The position numbers and the translations under genes are program-made. Below the pieces are notes generated by a model. That model was not told the origin of the DNA. It ran no database searches and saw nothing but the letters and a program-made list of their open reading frames with translations. 64,000 nucleotides of DNA, taken from positions 475,125 to 539,124 of the forward strand of contig NZ_KQ434752.1 of the NCBI RefSeq assembly GCF_001270745.1, read 5' to 3'. This stretch comes from Jiangella muralis (GTDB lineage: Bacteria > Actinomycetota > Actinomycetes > Jiangellales > Jiangellaceae). Of the stretch, positions 28,950 to 37,755 are shown piece by piece (the first letter of the stretch is position 1; every line of letters begins with the position of its first letter).

Positions 28950-29093
28950 TCAGTTGTCGTCGTAGTTGATCAGTTCTTCGTGACTGACGTCGTCCGCGTC
29001 GCTCGGCTGGCTCACGTTCACGGCGGTGACGACGGTCAGCCCGGCGAGCACCACTCCCACAATGGCGGCGACAACGCCTCCGAAATTGCCCAT
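28950..29093 (-). CDS. DUF2613-like small membrane peptide
   Basis: Peptide of 47 residues (MGNFGGVVAAIVGVV at its start) with one hydrophobic helix (about residues 4-24) and an acidic tail ending EELINYDDN. ATG 29093 is preceded by GAGGAG about 11 nt away. The position beside aftD-like, GT4 and polytopic genes matches the mycobacterial Rv0236A peptide next to aftD. It is 31 nt after the upstream membrane-protein stop, so co-transcribed. A subunit or chaperone of the arabinosyltransferase machinery is possible but untested. Confidence 0.75.
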   Translation of the reverse strand: MGNFGGVVAAIVGVVLAGLTVVTAVNVSQPSDADDVSHEELINYDDN

Positions 29094-29124
29094 GAACTCT
29101 GGTACTCCTCGAGCGGTGCGGAAA

Positions 29125-30903
29125 TCACGACTCTTGGGAGCGTAACGACCGCCGTCTGCGGGAGAAGGCGTTTCGGGCAACATCAGCCGATGCGACGGCG
29201 AGAATGACCGAAAAGATGATATCGGCGACGATGACTGGCGGAGCGGGCGGAATACGGGTCCATGTGCCGATGTCGCCGGGAACGCGATAGAGGTCGAACG
29301 TCCCGTTGATGTCGACCGATTCGAGCGATTCGAGGAGTCCGTCCGGAACGGTCCCCGGAGTGTCCCGCTCGACGGCGACCCAGCCGACGCCGAGGGCGGC
29401 CAGTTCGCGGGCCGCGTCGTCGCCGTCGAGGGCCGCGGCGACCTCGGCGGCCCGGCGGTCCTCCCCCGGCACCACGGTGTCGCCGACGGGCAGCGCGTCG
29501 GGCACGACCACCTCGGCGTCGAGATAGCGCGGGGCGGGGTCGAGCACCGTCCGGTCGCCGGCCCACGGGAACCGGCGGAACGGCTGGTACGGCAGCACCA
29601 CCACGTCGCCGCGCCCGCCGTCGATCGCCGCCCGGACGCCGGCCCAGGCGGCCGGGTAGTGCGACGGCTCCAGCCGGCCGGCCGCGCCCCACGCGAGGTC
29701 GGGCAGCGCCGCGACCGGGACCAGCGCCGCGGCCAGCGCGACGGCGACGGCGGTGTTCCGGTTCACGGCGGCCCGGGCCAGCCGGGCGGCGCCGGCGGCC
29801 GCGGCGAGCGCGACCAGCAGCGCGTACCAGGCGAGGAACTTCTGGCCGTCGCGGATCAGCCCGCCGCCGGGGACCTCCGCCACCAGCCACTCCAGGACGG
29901 CGTCGCCGCCGGGCAGCGCGCTGCTGAGCGCGACGACGAGGCCGGCGGCGGCCAGCGCGGTGAGGACGACGAGTTCGGCCCGGCCGAGATGGCGGCGTAG
30001 TTCCGTCGCGCCGAACACCGCGAGCGCCAGCAGCACCACCGTCAGCGCCAGCGCCGACGGCAGCGCCCGGCTGTCCGGCACCGCGCCCTCGTTCCAGATG
30101 CCGCCGAGCGTGAGCAGGCTGCCGAGCAGCCCGAGCGGCGAGTCGGACGCGGCGGCGAACGCGGCGACGCCGGCCGGGTCGGACACCGCGGGGTCCGGGC
30201 GCAGGACGGACGGGACGATCCACGGCGCCTGCAGCGCGAGGACGGCGACGGTGCTCACGACCCGGACCCGCCGCGAGTGCCGTCCGCCGGGGGCGAGCAC
30301 GAGCAGCCCGAACAGCGCCGCCGCGAGCAGCCCGCCGGTCGGCGTCAGCGCGGACACCCCGACGAGGAGCACGGCCGGCGCGAGGGCGGACGTGCGGCCG
30401 CGGCGGACCCGGCGGCCCAGGATCAGCAGCCACGGCAGCGCGGCGTACGCGATCAGCGTCGGCCAGTGCCCGATGACCAGCCGCTCGAACACGTAGGCGT
30501 TCCACGCGTAGGCCGACGCCGCGACCAGCCGCGTCCCCGTCCGGACCGTCGGCAGCGCCAGCCCGGCGCCCAGCGCCGCGCCGAGCACGATGCCGCCCAG
30601 CGCCAGCTTCTGCAGCAGCTGCCCGGTGAGGACGGAGTCGAGGATCGCGACGGCCGCGTCCAGCGGCACCGCCCGCGGCACCGCGCTGCTCAGCCCGACC
30701 GACGACGGCAGCAGCGCCTGGTCGGGCACCGCCACCATGTCGTAGGAGAGCACGTAGCCGGGCCAGGCCAGCGGCCCCAGCATGGCCGCGGTGAGCAGGG
30801 CGCACCACGTCAGCAGGATCCAGTCGCCGCGGTGGGCCCGGCGGTGCTTCGCGCCGCTGTCGGGCGGCGCGACGGCGCCGGCGACGGTATGCGGGGCGCT
30901 CAC
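29125..30903 (-). CDS. Polytopic membrane protein (Rv0226c-like)
   Basis: About 592 residues with ten or more hydrophobic helices in the first 420 residues (for example LLTWCALLTAAMLGPLAWPG, LIAYAALPWLLILG) and a C-terminal extracytoplasmic part that ends with one more helix. The pattern is that of GT-C-like or mannosyltransferase-like envelope proteins, but no catalytic motif is certain. GTG 30903 is chosen: GGAGGG lies 6 nt upstream. It is the first gene of the likely operon DUF2613 - GT4 - methyltransferase - aftD. Confidence 0.75.
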   Translation of the reverse strand: MSAPHTVAGAVAPPDSGAKHRRAHRGDWILLTWCALLTAAMLGPLAWPGYVLSYDMVAVPDQALLPSSVGLSSAVPRAVPLDAAVAILDSVLTGQLLQKLALGGIVLGAALGAGLALPTVRTGTRLVAASAYAWNAYVFERLVIGHWPTLIAYAALPWLLILGRRVRRGRTSALAPAVLLVGVSALTPTGGLLAAALFGLLVLAPGGRHSRRVRVVSTVAVLALQAPWIVPSVLRPDPAVSDPAGVAAFAAASDSPLGLLGSLLTLGGIWNEGAVPDSRALPSALALTVVLLALAVFGATELRRHLGRAELVVLTALAAAGLVVALSSALPGGDAVLEWLVAEVPGGGLIRDGQKFLAWYALLVALAAAAGAARLARAAVNRNTAVAVALAAALVPVAALPDLAWGAAGRLEPSHYPAAWAGVRAAIDGGRGDVVVLPYQPFRRFPWAGDRTVLDPAPRYLDAEVVVPDALPVGDTVVPGEDRRAAEVAAALDGDDAARELAALGVGWVAVERDTPGTVPDGLLESLESVDINGTFDLYRVPGDIGTWTRIPPAPPVIVADIIFSVILAVASADVARNAFSRRRRSLRSQES

Positions 30904-30996
30904 ACCTGTCCCTCCCCGCACGATCGACCTTGCGGGGAGCATAACGGTCACGGCCGCCGCGCATGACCGATTCACCCAGGCCCACCCCTGCGCCCC

Positions 30997-31068
30997 GTTG
31001 ATCTTGGAGTAACCGCGGCACCAACCGGGCATTTCGCCCGGCAACTCTGCCGTTACTCCAAGATCAAC
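30997..31068. repeat. Cruciform-type hairpin with GTTGATC tip
   Basis: Perfect 17-bp arms GTTGATCTTGGAGTAAC (30997-31013) and its complement (31052-31068), with an inner hairpin CCGGGC-atttc-GCCCGG (31025-31041). It lies between two same-strand genes and could end transcription of the 31123-33918 gene. The remaining gap (30904-30996 and 31069-31122) shows only GC-rich sequence. Confidence 0.7.
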
Positions 31069-31122
31069 TCGGGCGGGGAGACGGGGCGGCCGCCCCGGGG
31101 GGCGTGACGGCCGCCCCGGGAC

Positions 31123-33918
31123 TCAGCTGCGGCGCTTGCGCAGCAGCGTCGCCGCGGCGGCAGCGGCCGCGAACACGCCCAGCGCCACCACGCCGCGGGT
31201 GACGTTGCGGCCGCCTTCGCCGCTCACCTCCGGGATCTCATACGTGAACGCCGTCTTCAGCGTCGCACCCGCCGGCGCACCGTTGACCAGCGCCTCGTTC
31301 GTCGCGCGGTCTGCGCCGGCCTCGAGCATGGCGTACCGGGTGCCGAAGTCGGCGGCGGTCTCCTGCCCGGCGCCGGCCAGTTGCGACGCGCCCTCGGTGG
31401 ACAGCCGCTGGGCGCCGTCGACGAGCTGTGGTGCGCCCTGGGCGGCCTGCAGCAGGCCGTCGTAGATCTGGACCGATCCGTCGGCGGCGGTCTCCAGGCC
31501 ACCGGCCAGCACCCCGGCCCCGACGGCGGCCTCGTCGGCGCCGTCGGCCAGCCGGCCGGCCCCGTCGGCGATCTGCCCGGCGCCGTCGGCCGCCGCGGAC
31601 GCGCCGTCGGCCAGCTCGCCCGCGCCGTCCGCGACCTGCCCGGCGCCGTCCGCTGCCGTGGACGCGCCTTCCTCCAGTTGGCCCGCGCCATCGGCCAGCC
31701 GGCCCGCGCCGTCGGCGGCCGCCTCGGCGCCCGCGGCCAGCTCGCCGGCCCCGTCGGAGATCCGCAGGTTGCCGTCGTGCAGGTCGTGCGCGCCGTCGGT
31801 GAGCTGCATCAGCCCGGAGATGAGCGCGTCGCCGCCGGCGATGATCTGGTCGACGCCGTCGCTGAGACCGTTCACGCCGCCGCGCAGCGTCTCGTCGGCC
31901 GGGGTGTCATCCGGCTCGCCGACGCCGCCCTGCACCGACCCGACCACGCCGCTGACCAGCTGTCCCACGCCCTCGTCGAGCAGGTTCAGCCCTTGCAGCA
32001 GACCGGGGTCGTCGGAGCACGGGTCCAGCTCGTTGGACAGGCCGCACTGCAGCCGCACCAGGCCGCGCAGAACGCCGTCGCCGCTGGTCAGGGCGGCTTC
32101 CAGCGTGTTGAGCCCGCCGTACAGGGTGTCGCGGTCCATCGGGTCGTCCGGGTTGGCCAGCGACGAGCGGCCGTCGGCCAACTCGCTGCGCAGCGTGCTC
32201 AGCACCTGGTCCGTGATCGGGTCGACCTGGTAACCCAGGGTCGGACGGGCCGAGTTCAGCAGCAGCGCCGACTGCGTGTCGTAGCAGGGCGGCCCGAATC
32301 CGCTGGTCTTCCGGTCCGCGATGTCCTTGAGCACGACGACGGCGCAGCCCAGGCGCTGGTAGGCGCCGGGCGCCGAGGCGGACTCGTTGTAGACGCCCTC
32401 AGCCATCTGCTCCAGCGCCGGCACGGCCTGCGTCTCCAGACCGTGACGGATCGTCTCCAGCCCGCCGAGCAGGGTGCCGTCCTCGTCGACGTCGCCGATT
32501 CCGGCCCGCAGCCGGTCGATGCCGTCGACCAGCGGCCGCGCCTGCTCGGGCAGCCCGCCGATGCCGTCGTACAACTGGGTGAGCCCGTTGTCGACGCGGT
32601 CCAGGCCGGACCCGACCTGCTCCAGCCCGCCGATCAGCTCGGGCGCGCGGTCGCCGGCCGTCTCCAGCCCTTCGGCCAGCTGGCCCGCACCGTCGGCGGC
32701 CGCGGCGGCGCCGTCCTCCAGCTGCGACGCGCCCGGCGCGAGCCGCCCCTGCAGCCCGGCGGCCAGTTCCTCGCCGCCGTCGGCCAGCTGACCGGCGCCC
32801 GGCACCAGCTGGTCCGACAGCCCGTCCGCCAGCACGCCGGCGCCGTCGGCCAGCCGCTGCGCGCCCGGCGCCAGCTCGCCGTTGACCCCTTGGTAGAACT
32901 CGTCCGCGCCGGCCCGCAGCTCGCGGGCGCCCGGCGCCAGCTGGTCGCCGAGCCCGTCGGCCAGCTCGCGGGCGCCCGGCGCGGCCTGGTCGGACAGCCC
33001 GGTGCTCAGCTCCTGCGCGCCGTTGCGCAGCTGGATCAGCCCGCCGAGCAGGTCGGCGGCGCCGTCACGCAGCCGCAGCAGGTTCTGGTCGATGGTCTGC
33101 GCGCCCTCGGTGAGCGCGATACCGGAGTCGATGCCGCCCTCGTACCCGGAGACGCCGGTCGCGTACGTCGGGCTGTCCAGGGGCGACACCGGCAGCGCCG
33201 ACAGCGTCGCCCGCGGGATGGTGCCGTCCTCGATGATCGCGGTGTAGCCGAACTCCTGCTCGGCCGAGCCGATCGGCGGGAACAGCGTCAGCGCGTACGT
33301 GAGCCGGGTGCCGCCGCGGCCGTCGCCGCCCATGTTCGCCTCACCGGAGCGGACGCTGGTGAACGACGACGGCAGCGTCGTGGTCATCGTCCCCACCATC
33401 GGGACGTAGACCTCCTCCTCGGCGGTCACCATGGTGCCGGTGCCGTCGTCGTACTCGATCTCGCGCGGCTCACCGGTCTCGTTGACGACCTTGTACCGGA
33501 CCTCCAGCTCGCCCGACTCCCCCACCACGTCCCCGGCGTCGACGACCTCGCCGTCGAGCCGGTACTCGACCGACACCGACAGCGGCAGGTCACCCTCGAA
33601 GTCGGACACGGTGCGCCGCCGCTGCTCCCCGTCGACGTCGGTCTGCAGCACCGCCTCGCCGTCCTCGGTGTCGGTGCCGCCGAAGCCGTCGAGGTTGCGC
33701 AGGCCGTCGGTCGTGACGGGGTTGCGCAGGTCGACGCTGCCGGTGCCGGTGAGGTCGAGCTGGTCGTAGACGCGGGCGCGGTCGACGCCGCCGTCGGCGT
33801 TCAGGTACACCTGCACCGTCTCGGTGTTGGTGACGTCGACGTCCGCGGCCGCGGTGGGCGCGGCCACGAGGACGAGGGTGACGGCGCCGGCGGCCGCCGC
33901 GGCGATCCGGCGGCTCAT
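31123..33918 (-). CDS. Secreted, membrane-anchored protein with YhgE/Pip-like heptad repeats
   Basis: About 931 residues. It has an N-terminal signal peptide (ending TAAADVDV), a beta-rich region to about residue 260 and then long arrays of seven-residue repeats of the type ADGAGQLADGA and ELADGLxDQLAPG (two blocks, roughly 290-450 and 690-870). A region with a few cysteines separates the blocks. A C-terminal helix followed by RKRRS anchors it in the membrane. Such repeats are shared with YhgE/Pip-type surface proteins. ATG 33918 overlaps the upstream stop (ATGA). A surface adhesin, phage-receptor or secretion-linked function is possible; none is shown. Confidence 0.75.
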   Translation of the reverse strand: MSRRIAAAAAGAVTLVLVAAPTAAADVDVTNTETVQVYLNADGGVDRARVYDQLDLTGTGSVDLRNPVTTDGLRNLDGFGGTDTEDGEAVLQTDVDGEQRRRTVSDFEGDLPLSVSVEYRLDGEVVDAGDVVGESGELEVRYKVVNETGEPREIEYDDGTGTMVTAEEEVYVPMVGTMTTTLPSSFTSVRSGEANMGGDGRGGTRLTYALTLFPPIGSAEQEFGYTAIIEDGTIPRATLSALPVSPLDSPTYATGVSGYEGGIDSGIALTEGAQTIDQNLLRLRDGAADLLGGLIQLRNGAQELSTGLSDQAAPGARELADGLGDQLAPGARELRAGADEFYQGVNGELAPGAQRLADGAGVLADGLSDQLVPGAGQLADGGEELAAGLQGRLAPGASQLEDGAAAAADGAGQLAEGLETAGDRAPELIGGLEQVGSGLDRVDNGLTQLYDGIGGLPEQARPLVDGIDRLRAGIGDVDEDGTLLGGLETIRHGLETQAVPALEQMAEGVYNESASAPGAYQRLGCAVVVLKDIADRKTSGFGPPCYDTQSALLLNSARPTLGYQVDPITDQVLSTLRSELADGRSSLANPDDPMDRDTLYGGLNTLEAALTSGDGVLRGLVRLQCGLSNELDPCSDDPGLLQGLNLLDEGVGQLVSGVVGSVQGGVGEPDDTPADETLRGGVNGLSDGVDQIIAGGDALISGLMQLTDGAHDLHDGNLRISDGAGELAAGAEAAADGAGRLADGAGQLEEGASTAADGAGQVADGAGELADGASAAADGAGQIADGAGRLADGADEAAVGAGVLAGGLETAADGSVQIYDGLLQAAQGAPQLVDGAQRLSTEGASQLAGAGQETAADFGTRYAMLEAGADRATNEALVNGAPAGATLKTAFTYEIPEVSGEGGRNVTRGVVALGVFAAAAAAATLLRKRRS

Positions 33919-34529
33919 CGCAGCGCCCTTTCCCAGAACGGGCCGCGCGCGGTCTCGTCGGCCGGTTCGGGCTCGCGTTCCGGTGGGACCGCGTCCGGCT
34001 CGTCGTCGGAGGCGTACCGGCCGCGCTCGCGGGCCCGCTCCTCCTCGATGGTGTTGCCGAGGAACACGGTCGCGAGGAACCCGAACGCGGCCGCCAGCAG
34101 CACCGTCGTCAGCGCCGTCGGCGACGTCTCGACGAACTCCGGCGGAGCGGCCGTGTAGGCGACCTCGTACGAGCCGACCACCGCGGCCGCCCCGATCAGG
34201 AAGGACCACAGCGGCAGCCGGCCGGACGTCAGGAACGCGATGAGCAGGCACGCCAGCACGACGATCATGGCAGCGACGCCGCGCCCGGCGGACGTGTCCG
34301 GCAGCCAGGCGGCCCGCAGCGCGTAGCCCAGCCACGCCAGCAGCGCCCCGGCCAGCAGGCCGCTCGCCCGCTCCCACGGCTGCCGGTCCGGCACGACGCC
34401 GGTCGCGCCACCGAGGGCCGCCCCCAAGAGGGCGACGTGTTCCAGCTCCAACCCGAGCCAGTCGCCCCCGAAGACCAGCACGCCGGTCGCCACAGCCAGG
34501 AACACTCCTGGCAGGAAATAGCCCCTCAT
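33915..34529 (-). CDS. Membrane protein of unknown function
   Basis: 204 residues with about six hydrophobic helices, then a charged tail ending ETARGPFWERALR. ATG 34529 has AGGAAGCG directly upstream. It overlaps the next gene by 4 nt, so it forms an operon with the heptad-repeat surface protein. It is divergent from the flippase gene across a 262-bp gap (34530-34791) where I see only weak promoter-like sequence. No family recognised with confidence. Confidence 0.65.
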   Translation of the reverse strand: MRGYFLPGVFLAVATGVLVFGGDWLGLELEHVALLGAALGGATGVVPDRQPWERASGLLAGALLAWLGYALRAAWLPDTSAGRGVAAMIVVLACLLIAFLTSGRLPLWSFLIGAAAVVGSYEVAYTAAPPEFVETSPTALTTVLLAAAFGFLATVFLGNTIEEERARERGRYASDDEPDAVPPEREPEPADETARGPFWERALR

Positions 34530-34791
34530 CGCTTCCTCTCCGGCGGACGTCCGCGGCCACCGATATCGATGAGGTGACTTCTTACCAGCCAGTAACAAGT
34601 TGCGCCAGTACTTTGGGCAAGAAACTTGGTCATGCAAGAACAACCGGGCACTTGGGACACCCCCGGCACCCGGCAGCAGACGGCCGACGGCGGCGCTCTC
34701 CGGCACGCTCGGGCAGCCAGCGCCCCGCCGGCTGACCAACCAACCACCCGTTCCAGGCCGACCGCGACCACCGGCCTGGCACGATAGGCCC

Positions 34792-35967
34792 GTGCTGCAG
34801 CTCGCGAGACGCCTGCTCGGTGCCGGGCGCGGCTCCGCGGGGCTGCTCGCCCTCGGCACCAGCGCCGCCAACCTGCTCGGGTATGCGCTGACGGTGGCGG
34901 GGGCGCGGCGGCTGGGGCCGCACGAGTTCGGTGCGTTCAGCGCGCTGCTGGCGCTGATCATCGTCGGCAACGTGGCGGCGCTGGCGGTTCAGGCGACGAC
35001 GGCGCGGGCGGCGGCGACCGGGCGGCCGGTGGCGCCCGCCGTCCGGTCCGGGCTGGTTCTCGCCGTGGTGATCGGTGTGGGGCTGACGGCGCTGAGCCCG
35101 CTCGCCGAGTCGGTGCTGCAGCTGCCGTCGCCGGTGCCGGCGGTGGCCGCGGCGGTGGCCATCGCGGCGCTGACGGCGACGGCGCCGCCGCTGGGGATCA
35201 TCCAGGGCCGCGAACGGTTCGGCCTGCTGGCCGCGCTGGTGGCGGTCCAGGCGACGCTGCGGGTCGGCGGCGGGCTGGTCGGCATGGCGTTGGAGCCGAC
35301 GGCGACGAGCGCGCTGATCGGCATCGCGCTCGGCTTCGCCGCCGCGGGTGTCGTCGCCTGGCTGGTGGCGCGGCCGGCGTCGCTGCGCGGCGGGTTCGCC
35401 GTCCGGTCGACGCTGTCGTCGGGTGCGATGCTGCTGGGCTTCGTCGTGCTCACCAACATCGACGTGATCCTCGCCCGGCACGTGCTGTCCCCCGAGGCCA
35501 GCGGCCTGTACGCGGCCGGCTCGATCTTCACCAAGATCGCCTTCTGGCTGCCGCAGTTCGTGCCGATGCTGGCCTTCCCCGCCCTCTCCGACCCGGCTCG
35601 CCGGCGGACGGCGGTCACGCTCGGCCTGGCGGCGGTCGCGGTCTGCGGCGCCGGGCTGACGGTGCTGTGCTGGCTGTTCGCCGGTCCCGCGGTCGACCTC
35701 ATGGCGGGGCCGTCCTACGACGATGTCGTGCCGTGGGTGCCCGGGTTCGCCGCGCTCGGCGCGCTGTACGCGCTGGCGCACCTGCTCGTGTACGCGCACC
35801 TGGCGCAGCGCGACCGCTGGACCACCGGCGTGCTGTGGGTGGTGCTGGCCGGCTACGTGGTCGCCGTCGAGGTGTGGGCGACGACGCTGGCCGGCGTGCT
35901 GGCGCCGGGGCTGGTCGCGGCCGGGCTGATCGTGCTGTGGGGGCTCGCCCGCGAACGGACAGCTTGA
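34792..35967 (+). CDS. Polysaccharide biosynthesis (Wzx/MOP-type) flippase
   Basis: About 391 residues with 11-12 hydrophobic helices. The first segment (SAANLLGYALTVAGARRLGPHEFGAFSALLAL) is the typical start of O-antigen/polysaccharide flippases of the MOP superfamily. GTG 34792 is the most upstream start that keeps the short arginine-bearing N-terminus before helix 1. The stop TGA is part of the hairpin at 35965-36013. It probably moves a lipid-linked sugar across the membrane and fits the glycan genes to its left; the cargo is unknown. Confidence 0.8.
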   Translation: MLQLARRLLGAGRGSAGLLALGTSAANLLGYALTVAGARRLGPHEFGAFSALLALIIVGNVAALAVQATTARAAATGRPVAPAVRSGLVLAVVIGVGLTALSPLAESVLQLPSPVPAVAAAVAIAALTATAPPLGIIQGRERFGLLAALVAVQATLRVGGGLVGMALEPTATSALIGIALGFAAAGVVAWLVARPASLRGGFAVRSTLSSGAMLLGFVVLTNIDVILARHVLSPEASGLYAAGSIFTKIAFWLPQFVPMLAFPALSDPARRRTAVTLGLAAVAVCGAGLTVLCWLFAGPAVDLMAGPSYDDVVPWVPGFAALGALYALAHLLVYAHLAQRDRWTTGVLWVVLAGYVVAVEVWATTLAGVLAPGLVAAGLIVLWGLARERTA

Positions 35968-36013
35968 TCATGTCCCCTCGCGGCGCGTCAGCGACCGCGA
36001 GGGAACATGATCA
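35965..36013. terminator. Hairpin supplying stop codons to both convergent genes
   Basis: Arms 35965-35983 and 35995-36013 (TGATCATGTCCCC... / ...GGGAACATGATCA) pair over 19 bp with one mismatch and an 11-nt loop. The first three bases are the flippase stop and the last three, read on the other strand, are the transglycosylase stop. Likely bidirectional terminator, and a member of the TGATC-tipped family. Confidence 0.75.
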
Positions 36014-37648
36014 TGGGCGTACGCGGCGGAGCCAGCGGCGCCGGCTCGTGGTCCGTGCAGTGGGCGTCGCGGTGTTCGGCGTCTCGGCCGCGGTCGGCTC
36101 GGGCGACTCCTCGGACGGCGACGGCGAGCCGGTCATGTCCGGCGGCTCGGTGGACGGGTCCTCCGTCTCGCAGTCGGGGTCGATGATCTCGCCCGTCGCC
36201 GGATCGACGCCCGTGCCGTCGTCGGGGCACACGCCGTCGGGCGTCTCGGTGCCGGACTCCGTCCCCGTCTCCGTGCCGCCCTCGGTCCCGGTTTCCGTGC
36301 CCGTCTCGGTCCCGGTTTCCGTGCCCGTCTCGGTCCCGGTCTCGGTCCCGGTTTCCGTGCCCGTCTCGGTCCCGGTCTCGGTCCCGGTCTCCGTGCCCGT
36401 CTCGGTCCCGGTCTCGGTCCCCGTCTCGGTCCCGGTCTCCGTGCCCGTCTCGGTCCCCGTATCGGTACCGGTGTCCGTCCCGGTGTCGGTACCGGTGTCC
36501 GTCCCGGTGTCGGTACCGGTGTCCGTCCCCGTGTCGGTACCCGTGTCGGTACCGGTGTCGCCACCGGACACGTCACCACCGCTCACATCGCCGCCCGAGA
36601 CGTCACCGCCCGACACGTCCCCACCGCCGTCCTCGTCGCCGGGCGGCGTGGTCGGCGGAGTCGTGGGAGGCGTCGTCGGCGGGATGGTCGGCGGGGTGGT
36701 GGGAGGCGGAGTGTTCGGCGGCGTCGTCGGCTGCGGGTCGGGCGGCGTCGTGGGCGTCGGGCTGGGCGAGCCGGACGGGTTCGGCGCGTCGTTCGACGAC
36801 GGCGGCAGCGGCGGACCGGCCGGGCCGGGGCCAGGGGTCTCGGTGACGTAGCCGCTGCCGTTGTCGTAGGCCCGGATCCAGGCCATCACGTTGTCGACGT
36901 ACGCCGTGGACGGGTTGTAGCGGAACAGCGCCGACCGCAACTGCGCCTCGTCGGCGAGGTTGCCGCCGCTGGCGCACAGGTACTTCGCGGCCGCGAGGGT
37001 GGCGTCGAAGACGTTGTGCGGGTCGACGACGCTGTCGCCGTTGCCGTCGGCGCCGTACGCCTTCCAGGTGCCGGGGATGAACTGCATCGGGCCGACGGCG
37101 CGGTCCCAGACGGCGTCGCCGTCCCAGCGGCCGCCGTCGCTGTCGCCGATGGACGCGAAGCCGTTGCCGTCGAGTGCGGGGCCGACGATGCGCGGCACGA
37201 CGGAGCCGTCGGCCGCGACCTGGCCGCCGTTGGCGTGCCCGGACTCGATCTTGCCGATGCCGGCGAGGATCTCCCAGCGCATGCCGCAGCCGGGGTTCTC
37301 CAGCGTCATCTTCGCCGCGGCGTTCTGGTACGCCTCGAGCACCACGCCGGGGATGCCCAGGCCGCTGGCGAGGGTCTGCGTGACGACACCGGGTGACGGT
37401 GTGGGGCCGACGATGAAGCCGGCCGCGATGGCTGCCGCGTTGTCGGCGACCACCGTGACCGAGGCCTGACCGTCAGTCGGATCGCTGGAGATGATGGCGT
37501 CGCCGCGGCCCTGGAAGATGCCGTCGGAGCCGGGCTGGTCGGACGAGGAGACCAGAGCGGTAGGTCCAGGGAGACCTGCCGCTCCGCCTAGGCAGAGAAC
37601 CCCCGAGGTCGCCACGACGGCCCCAGCGGCTCGGAACACAGGTCGCAA
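36011..37648 (-). CDS. Secreted lytic transglycosylase with Thr-Gly repeat tail
   Basis: About 545 residues. TTG 37648 is chosen: GGGAG lies 6 nt upstream and a signal peptide follows. The SLT-type domain (about residues 105-265) has the catalytic glutamate in LAGIGKIESGHA and the conserved GPMQFIPGTW and NVFDATLAAAKYL motifs, so it cleaves peptidoglycan glycan strands. A Pro/Thr-rich linker leads into a long TDTG/TETG repeat (about 30 units) and a short C-terminal part ending RRRWLRRVRP. The repeat is likely an extended wall-spanning spacer. Convergent with the flippase and downstream of polA. Confidence 0.88.
   Translation of the reverse strand: MRPVFRAAGAVVATSGVLCLGGAAGLPGPTALVSSSDQPGSDGIFQGRGDAIISSDPTDGQASVTVVADNAAAIAAGFIVGPTPSPGVVTQTLASGLGIPGVVLEAYQNAAAKMTLENPGCGMRWEILAGIGKIESGHANGGQVAADGSVVPRIVGPALDGNGFASIGDSDGGRWDGDAVWDRAVGPMQFIPGTWKAYGADGNGDSVVDPHNVFDATLAAAKYLCASGGNLADEAQLRSALFRYNPSTAYVDNVMAWIRAYDNGSGYVTETPGPGPAGPPLPPSSNDAPNPSGSPSPTPTTPPDPQPTTPPNTPPPTTPPTIPPTTPPTTPPTTPPGDEDGGGDVSGGDVSGGDVSGGDVSGGDTGTDTGTDTGTDTGTDTGTDTGTDTGTDTGTDTGTETGTETGTETGTETGTETGTETGTETGTETGTETGTETGTETGTETGTETGTETGTEGGTETGTESGTETPDGVCPDDGTGVDPATGEIIDPDCETEDPSTEPPDMTGSPSPSEESPEPTAAETPNTATPTARTTSRRRWLRRVRP
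36250..36560 (-). repeat. 12-bp minisatellite coding the Thr-Glu/Asp-Thr-Gly tail
   Basis: About 300 bp of tandem 12-bp units of the type CCCGTCTCGGTC and variants, inside the lytic transglycosylase gene. The GTCTC variants code TETG and the GTGTC variants code TDTG; the two variants are segregated into blocks. The unit is a multiple of three, so copy-number change alters spacer length without a frameshift. Confidence 0.85.
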
Positions 37649-37755
37649 TGCGGACTCCCGTTCTCACGACGTCCCCACGAGCCTCGCATGTGATCGTCCG
37701 TTCGGTCTACCCCACAATGCAAACAGCCGACCAACGTGTGGTTTACACGGAGGAG

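Noticed and set aside
36250-36560. CRISPR-like array
   Set aside because: The 12-bp units are contiguous, have no spacers and are in frame within a coding sequence.
37649-37755. c-di-AMP (ydaO/yuaA) riboswitch before the lytic transglycosylase
   Set aside because: Only 107 bp separate it from polA, and the conserved ydaO segments are absent.
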